From assembly GCF_000513895.2 (NCBI RefSeq), contig NZ_CP165783.1:434001-498000 (forward strand): a stretch of 64,000 bases of DNA. The letters are read 5' to 3'. Source of the stretch: Ensifer sp. WSM1721. Lineage in GTDB: Bacteria; Pseudomonadota; Alphaproteobacteria; Rhizobiales; Rhizobiaceae. Positions 53,201 through 62,200 of this stretch are shown one piece after another; within the stretch, counting starts at the first letter, position 1, and each line of letters opens with the position of its first letter. The notes beneath the pieces are model-generated. The model saw nothing but the letters and a program-made list of their open reading frames with translations, ran no database searches and had not been told where the DNA came from. The position numbers and the translations under genes were made by a program.

Positions 53201-56200
53201 CAAGGGCTTCGGTTCGATGACGACGCTTGGTGTGGGGGCGTCGAACGATTTCGAACTGGCGGAGGTGGTGCGCGCGGCTGCGAACGCTGCGACCACGCCG
53301 ACGCTCAAGGCTATCCGCGAGGCGATCACACCGGTCTTCGGCAAATGGGCGCAGTCGCTGGAACTGACGCGTGAGCTGACGCCGGTGCTCATCGAGACCG
53401 ATGCGGACGGTACGACATTGGTCGACCGCGGCGTGTGGCGCGAGGACGCGAGTGGCGGCTGGTGGGAGCGCGCCAGCGGCGCGCCGGTCACCGACCGCCA
53501 GGGCAATGTCATCGAGCGGGCGGCGCTCGAGCAGTTTCTGGCGCAGCCGGCCGGCGGTGGTACCTGGCGGCTTGAGCAGATGTTCTCGCCGTCCTCGCGC
53601 GGGGCAGCGCTTGAGGAGCGCGATGCGGCGCCCTATCTCGCTGAAGTGGTCGACGGCCGCGTCGTGGTGCGCGACTACGGCATTCAAAATGCCGACGGGT
53701 CCTGGCGCCTTGCCAGCGGCAATGCCGTTCGCGACACATCCGGCAACGTCATCGCCGTTCCGACCATCGAGGACATCCGCGGCCAAGCGGCGCCCGCCGG
53801 CATGGAGTGGCGCATCGAGGCGCTCGGCCACAATCCCTATGCGGCCCTCACTGTCGACCGCATGGGCGTCTACATGGTTGACGGCAAGGTCGTCGACTAT
53901 TCGGTCCGCGTCACCGATGAGGACGGCTCCTTCGACGTCTGGGCCCGTAATCTCGATCGGGCGCTGGAACTGCAGCATAAGCTCGGCCAACCGGGCGAAT
54001 TCAACCTGCGTTCCTATGCGATCGACTTCGATACGCTCGATGAGGTGAACTCCACTGAGGACAGTGCCTACCGCGTCGAAATCCTGACCGCCGGCCAGTT
54101 CCATTTCGCCACCTCCGCTTACGGCATCGAGTTCAAGCCGGAGATGATGGTTGCGACCATCGACCCGGTGACCCATCACATCACCTACTCCGTCGGCACC
54201 TACGACGACTCCGATCTTTCCGATACCAACCCGGACGGTTCCTACCGCTCGGCGATCGACGTTGCCATAGATCTCATGGGCGTCGTCGTCGACAACTATA
54301 TCACCGTCAGCCGCGCCTTCTCCGTGCGCGTGGCGATACAGGGAGGGCTTCAGGACTACGCGCGCGGGCTTGCTTACAACGTTAAGACCGACAAGTTCTA
54401 TGCGACGACGGATCGCGAGCTTGCGCCGATGTTCGAGGCAATCTTCGAGCACGCGCCCGACGGCGCGGACCCGGCCTATGATTATCTCGTCGCCTGGGAA
54501 GAGATCCTCGAAGTCGTCTATCCCGACTACAAGCTGGACAATACCGGCAACTTCGTCACCGGAACGATGAAGCTCGACAAGGCCTTCGTGTTCCAGATGC
54601 TGCTTCCGGCCTTCGAGAATGTCGGTATCGATCTCGACCTCGCTGCCGTGCTCAACGCCTTCGGCGTCGACGAGACGCGGCTCGTCGACAATGCGGCCGA
54701 TGCCCAAGCGGTCAACGGTACGGCCGGCGTCGACTACATCTACGTGACCTCCGAGACGGCCCAGGAATACAACGGCGGGCGTGACGCCGACATCTACTTC
54801 GTCGGCAAGAACTTCGGCCAGGACACGATCGCCGATGTCGACAACATCATGCGCGGCGAACAACCGGACCAGGTGCGTTTCGCCCATGCCCGATCGACGG
54901 ATGTCTACGCCACGCGCGACGGACAGGATCTCGTCATTCAGGTCCTCGGCACCGACGACGTGCTGCGCATCAAGAACCAGTTCCTCGGCGACAAGATCGA
55001 CCCGCTCTTCAAGAGGTTCAACTTTGCGCCGGCCACACAGATCGCATCGATTGTGTTTGCCGACGGCGTCATCTGGGACCGGCTGGAGATTGCCAAGGCG
55101 GTCAGCCACCCGCTCGCCACCGACGATCTCGTGCTCGGCACAGAATCGAAAGACTATATCCAGGGCGGCAAGGGCAACGACGTATTGCGTGGCGGCCGCG
55201 ACGGCGACATCTACGTCTTCCTGGCCGGCGACGGAAAGGATCGCATCGTCGAGAGCAACGACTGGTGGAGCGACACCGAGCAGGCGAAGTATGATTTCCT
55301 GCAGTTCGGCGGCTCGATCACGCCGGACAACCTGAAGCTCTACCGCGCCGGCGAAAGCAACGATCTCGTCATCGACATCGTCGATGCGAATGGCAACCTC
55401 ACCGGTGACCAGGTGACGATCGAGGACCAGTTCTACTGGGCAAACGTCCTGCTGCTTGGCCTTCTCTTCCCGCACCGCATCGAGAATGTCGGCTTCGCCG
55501 ATGGCTCGTTCCTGAGCCACAAGGACCTGATGGCGCGAGTGCTGGTCGATCTGAAGACCGATGGTGCCGACATCATCTATGGCTTCAACAACGACGACAA
55601 GCTGGACGGCGGCAATGGCGATGACGTCCTCGTCGGCCGTGCACAGGACGACACCTACATCTATGGCCGCAACTACGGCCGCGACGTGGTGGAGGACGGG
55701 GCGGATGATTTCTTCGGCAGCAGCTACGACACCCTGAAACTTACCGATGGTCTGCGTTGGACCGACTTCGAATTCGAACGCGACGGCGCCTCCGCCACGG
55801 TCACCATGCGCGTAAAAGGCACCAACGACGCGGTGATCCTCAAGGATCAGTATCTTGCCGAGCTGCTGTTCGGCTTCCGCGACATGGTCGAACGGCTGGA
55901 ATTTGCCGACGGCACGGTCTGGGATTACGTCAAGCTCGCGCAGCACATCATCGACCTCTCGAGCACCGACGGCGACGACACCATCTATGGTTTCGACATC
56001 GCCAATAACCATGACGGCGGCAAAGGCAATGATCGCCTCGAAGGCATGGGCGGGTCGGATACCTATGTCTTCGCCCGCGGATACGGCACGGACACCATCT
56101 TCGACAGCGAGGGCGAGCGCGACCGGCTGGTTCTCGAAGGCATCGACCTCGACGACGTCGAATTTGCACGTGCGGGCACGACGCTTGTCCTGAAGTTGCG

Positions 56201-59200
56201 CGGCACGGATGACCGGATCGTCCTGGAGCAGCAGTATAACCGCGCCGGCGGACAGCAGAACGCGATTGAGACCTTCGTCTTTGCCGACCGCATCGTCAGC
56301 CACAAGGATCTCAATCCGGAGGATATCGACCTCGTCGGAACGGCCGCAGGCGAAACGCTCACCGGCACGGACTTCGCCGAGACGATCGATGGACGCGCCG
56401 GCGACGATACGTTGATCGGTGGCAGCGACGGCGACACCTATCTCTTCGACGTCGGCTACGGCAACGACGTGATTGTCGACCGGCAGCGGGCGGTGCGCTG
56501 GAACGACAGCTACGGCAAGGAAAAGGACGACACGATCCGCTTCGGCGACGACATCACGATCCACAATGCCGTCTTCACCAAGGACGGCGACGACCTCCTG
56601 ATTTCGGTCGACCAGCGCACTGATACGCTGCGCGTACGCAACCAGTTCCGCGCCATCGAGAATCAGATCGAATGGTTTGAGTTCAAGGACGGAACGCGCT
56701 GGCACGTTTCCGACATCGAGGAGCGGTTGGCAATCGTCGGCGGTTCGCGCGGCGACGATCGGATCGAAGGGGCGCTCGACAGCGCGAATGTTCTCGACGG
56801 ACGGGAAGGCGACGATACGCTGATCGGCGGGCGCGAGGGAGACACCTACGCCTTCGGTGCCGCCTACGACCTCGACACGATCCAGGAACGGACCGACGGA
56901 GTCGCTGGCGCAATCGACCGCATCGTCTTCGGCTCGACGGTCGATCTGTCGACGCTGAGGATTCTGCGCGATGGCTTCGATCTCATCTTCGATCTTGGCA
57001 ACGGCGAGGATCGGCTGACCATCATTGACGGCCTGTCGACACGCCCGGTGGAGCAGTTCATCTTCGCTGACGGCACAATCCTAAGCCGCGACGAAATACG
57101 CACGCGTATGCTCGTCGGCACGGACGGCGACGAGGTGCTGATCGGCTTCGACGGCCGAAACGACGTGATTGACGGCGGGGCGGGCTCGGATGAGTTGGAA
57201 GGCGGCAGCGGCAACGACGATTACCGCTTCGGTCTCGGCTTGGGGAACGACTCCGTCCGGGACACCGCCGGCATCGATCGGGTTCTCTTTGGCCCCGCTG
57301 TCAACTCGAGCATGGTTCGTTTCTCCGACGAGAGTGGCGACCTGCTCGTCCGGCTCGAGGGATCGAACGACAGTCTGATCATCCTCGGCGGCGCCCTGCG
57401 CAACGTCAACGCCGGCCGGATCGAATCCTTCGTCTTTGCCGACGGTTCCGCCATCACCATGGACGAGGTCTGGGGGCTTCTGGTCGCGGCGCAGCAAACC
57501 GATGGCGCCGACATCATCGACACCCGTACCGGCAGTCAGATCGACGCCGGTGGCCAGGGCGGGGACGATCTCATCTATGCCGGCAACCAGACGATCCTGC
57601 GTTTTGCGGCCGGCGACGGCACTGACATCATCGACACCAGCCAGCAGGCGGCCGGCAGCCGCTTGATCTTCGAGGATCTCGATTCGACCGATGCGGTCGT
57701 GCGTCATCTCGACCTCACGGGCCAGGATCTCGCGATCACCTTCCCGGCATCCGGCGATGTTGTGCGCATTCGCGGTGCGCTTAGCAATGCCAATATTCCG
57801 GTGATACAGTTCGCCGACGGCGTGGTCTGGGATCGCGCTACCTTCATCGCCGCCGCCATGCTCTCGCAGGCGAGCGCCAACGACGACGTCATTACGGGCT
57901 CGTCACTTGCCGACCGGATCGCCGGCAAGGCCGGCGACGACGACATTCAGGGTGCTGGCGGCAACGACACCTATCTCTTTACGCGCGGCGACGGCCGCGA
58001 CGTCATTGCCGATACGAGCGGCACTGACGTTCTGGAGATTACCGGCTACCGGCCTGCCGACGTTATCGTCAGCAAGCCTGTCGCCGATCGCGACGATCTG
58101 CTCCTGACCTTTGCTGGTACAGACGACGAGATCCTGCTGCGCATGGGAAGCGGCAGCGGCATCGACAGCATCAAGTTCGGCGATGGTACAGTCTGGTCGC
58201 GCGCCTTCCTGTTCCAGACAGTCGTCAACCGCGGCACCGCCTTCGACGACGAGATCATCGCCACCGGCGAGGCCGATGTTTTGACCGGCGGCACCGGCAA
58301 CGACTTCCTGGCCGGCATGGCCGGCAGCGACGTCTATCGCTATGCGCGCGGCGATGGCCGCGACGTCATCAACGATCAGGGCGCATCCGGCGACATCAAC
58401 CAGCTGGTGATTTCGGACTATGGCCCGGCCGATGTGACGGTAATCCGCCATCCCGACCGCGCCAACGACTTCATCCTGCGCTTCGCCGGCGGTGACGAGA
58501 TCATCGTCATCGGCGGCTTCAACCAGAACGGCCGCCATATTTCGAAAATCACCTTCCAGGACGGCACCGTCTGGACGATGACGGAAGTGATGTTCGCGCT
58601 CGCTGCCTCGCGGCAGGCGGACCAGGCGGAGACGCTGACGGGCACCAGCGGCGCCGACATGATGTTTGGCGAAGGCGGCAATGATTATCTCTCCGGTAGC
58701 AATGGCGGCGACACTTATGTCTTCCGACGCGGCGATGGCGAAGATGTCATCGAGGACAACGGCTCGACGTCCTCCACACCCGCCGATGTCATCGAGATCC
58801 GCGGCTACACCGCGGCAGACGTGACGATAAAGCGGTCGGTGGCCGCGCCCAACGACTACACGATCACCTTCAAAGGCACGAACGACCGCGTCTACGTCGT
58901 CGGCGGCATCGGTTCGGCGGACGACATCATCGAAACCATACGCTTCGAAGACGGCTCGACCATCACCCATGCCCAGATTCTTGCGCTCAGCGTTGCCGAT
59001 GCGGGCTCGGATGGCGACGACATCATCATGGGTTACACCGGCGACGAACAGCTCGCCGGCGGTAAGGGCAACGACCGCATTTCCGGCGGTGACGGTAGCG
59101 ATGCCTATCTCTTCGCCCGTGGTGACGGGCAGGACACGATCGAGGACAACGGCTACCGCGACACGGATGTGATCCGCATTTCCGGTTACCTGCCGTCCGA

Positions 59201-62200
59201 AGTCATTCTCGATCGTGCCGCCTATCCAGCCGACAGCCTGATCATCCGCTTCGTCGGCACGGACGACCAATTGACCGTCCTGCGCACGCTGGAAGTCAGC
59301 GATGAGGACCAGATCGAGCAGATCCGTTTCGACGACGGCACGGTCTGGGCGATCGCGGACGTCAAGGCGCGGCTGCTTGCCGGCTGGAAGACGGACGGCA
59401 GCGAACGCATCGTCGGCTTCGGCACGGACAATACGGTTGCCGGCGGCGCCGGCACAGACTTCTTGATCGGCGGCGACGGCAGCGACACCTATGTGTTCGC
59501 CCGCGGCGACCGCGAGGACTCGATCGAGGACAATGGTTGGCACGATACCGATGTGGTGCGCATTTCCGGCTACCTGCCGTCCGAGGTCATCCTTGAACGG
59601 TCAGCGGTCTCCTCTGACAGCCTCGTCATCCGCTTTGCCGGCACCGAGGACCGGCTCACGATCCTGCACACGCTGGAACAGAGCAACGAGGACCAGATCG
59701 AGCAAATCCGTTTCGACGACGGGACGGTCTGGACGATCGCGGACGTCAAGACGCGCCTGCTGAACGGCTGGAAGACGGCTTTCAGCGACCGAATCGTCGG
59801 ATTCAACGCCGACGACACGCTCGGTGGCGGCCTTGGTAACGACGCCCTCCTCGGCGGCGATGGCAGCGACGCCTATATATTCGCCCGCGGTGACGGACAG
59901 GATACGATCGAGGACAATGGCTGGCACGATACGGATACGCTTCGTATCTCCGGCTACCTCCCGTCTGAAATCATCCTCGAGCGCTCGCCCGTTTCGTCCG
60001 ACAGCCTTGTCATCCGCTTTGCCGCCACCGAGGACCGGCTGACCATCCTGCACACGCTGGAGCAGAGCAACGAAGACCAGATCGAGCAGATCCGGTTCGA
60101 CGACGGCACCACCTGGACGATCGCGGACGTCAAGGCGCGGTTGCTTGCCGGCTGGAAGACCGACGGCAACGATGCCGTCTTCGCCTTCAACAGCGATGAT
60201 GTGGCGGCAGGCGGGCTGGGCAGTGACCGGCTCGCAGGCGGCGACGGCAGCGATACCTATATCTTCGCGCGTGGCGACGGGCAGGACACGATCGAGGACA
60301 ACGGTTGGCAAGATACCGATGTCCTTCGCATTTCCGGCTACCTGCCTTCGGAAGTCTCGGTCGCCCGGTCGGCGGATTCCGCCGATACGCTCGTCATCCG
60401 TTTTGCAGGTACCAGCGACGTGTTGACGATCGTCAACACGCTCAACGCCAGCAACGAGGACCAGGTCGAGCAGATCCGCTTCGACGATGGCACCGTCTGG
60501 ACCATGGCGGACGTCATTGCCCGCCTCCCGGCGGGTACGGATCTCAGCAGCGACAACTGGATTTCGCTCACGAGCGCCAACGAGAGCCTGACAGGCGGCA
60601 CTGGTAACGACCGTCTGATCGGCGGCGACGGCAGCGATACCTATACGTTCAACCGCGGCGACGGGATCGACCGGATCGAAGACAACGGCAACGGCGACAC
60701 CGATGTCGTCATCATCAACGGCTATGTTCCCGCCGATGTCTCCGTTTCGGCCGACAGCCTTTCTCCCTCCTCGCTTGTGCTGCGCTTTGCCGGCACCAGC
60801 GACGAGCTGATGATCGCCAACACGCTCACCGGCAGCAACGAAGACCAGATCGAGCAGATCCGCTTCGCGGACGGCACGATCTGGACGATCGCCGACATCA
60901 AGGCGCGCCTGGCGAACGGCTGGAGCACCAGCGGCGACGATGCCGTCGCCACAGGCGCTGGCAGCCAGACGCTGGCCGGTGGTCTCGGCAACGATCGGCT
61001 ATCCGGTGGAGCGGGCAGCGATACCTATCTCTTCGCCCGCGGCGGCGGCCGTGACGTCATTTCCGATGCAGGTGACGGCGGCACGGATGTTTTGCGCATA
61101 AGCGGCTACACGCCCGGCGAGCTGACATTGACGGCCTCGCGCTTCAACCCCGCGACGCTGGAGATCAGCTTTGCTGGGACCGGTGACCGTCTGACGATCA
61201 TCAATGCGCTCAACGGCGATATTGCCGGCCACGTTGAGCAGATCGTGTTCGACGACGGCACGGTCTGGACCATGGCGGACATCGCCGATCACGTCGGCGG
61301 CGCCACGAGTCCGGATTCCGACCAGGTCATTGACGGCGACAACGCGGTCAACACCTTGTCCGGCGCCGGCGGCAGCGACTGGCTGTCGGGCAAGGACGGC
61401 AGCGATACCTACATTTTCGCACGCGGCAACGGGGCCGACCGCATCAGGGAGGCCGGCGGCAGCGACACGGATGTCGTCCGCATCACAGGGTACACGCCCG
61501 CCGAGGTGGTGCTCTCGCACGGCAGCGGCTCGGCCAATACGCTGGTGATCCGCTTCGCCGGTTCCGACGACTCGCTGACGATCGAAAACACGCTCAACGG
61601 CGACGTTGCCGACACGATCGAACAGATCCGGTTCGACGACGGCACCGTCTGGACCATGGGCGACGTCCGTGCGCGCCTGCTCGCCTCGCTGGCGAGCAGC
61701 GGCGATGACCTCATTGTCACCTGGGACTACGGCGAGACGGTCGCGGGCGGGAAGGGCGACGACAACATCGAGACCGGCTTTGGCACGGATACAATCGCCT
61801 TCGCTCGCGGCGACGGGCACGATACCGTGTCACGCGGTGTCCTTTACGGAAATGGCGACACGCTCAAGCTCACCGACCTCAACGCCTCAGATATCGTCAT
61901 CCGCGGCGGGACCTTCCGCGACAGCAGCATCACGATCGAGACCCTGGACGGCAGGGACTCCATCCGCTTCACCGACGGCCTGTCGCTCCTCTCTCAAATC
62001 ATCTTCGCCGACGGCACGGTGTGGAACTCGGCGGCAATCAAGGCGGCGGTCGTCGAATATCCAGCCGATCCAACCGAGACGGTCTACGTCGGCGGTGACG
62101 GAACCATCGTCGGCACGGCCCGGAACGAGCTTTTCGACGGCTGGACAGGCTCCGACAGCTACATCTATGCCGCCGGTGGCGGTCATGACACGATCAGCGA

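Noticed and set aside
52920..56705. Minus-strand open frame of 1,261 codons
   Set aside because: It mirrors the giant RTX gene, whose regular codon structure leaves the antisense frame free of stops. Its Asp/Val/Ala/Ile composition is a shadow of the repeats.
57903..59543. Minus-strand open frame of 546 codons with apparent repeats
   Set aside because: Same cause: an antisense shadow of the RTX modules, so its periodicity is copied from them.
58900..60500. Regularly spaced DNA repeats as a CRISPR array
   Set aside because: The period is about 385 bases, the units are translated as RTX modules in one frame, and the intervals are homologous rather than unique spacers.
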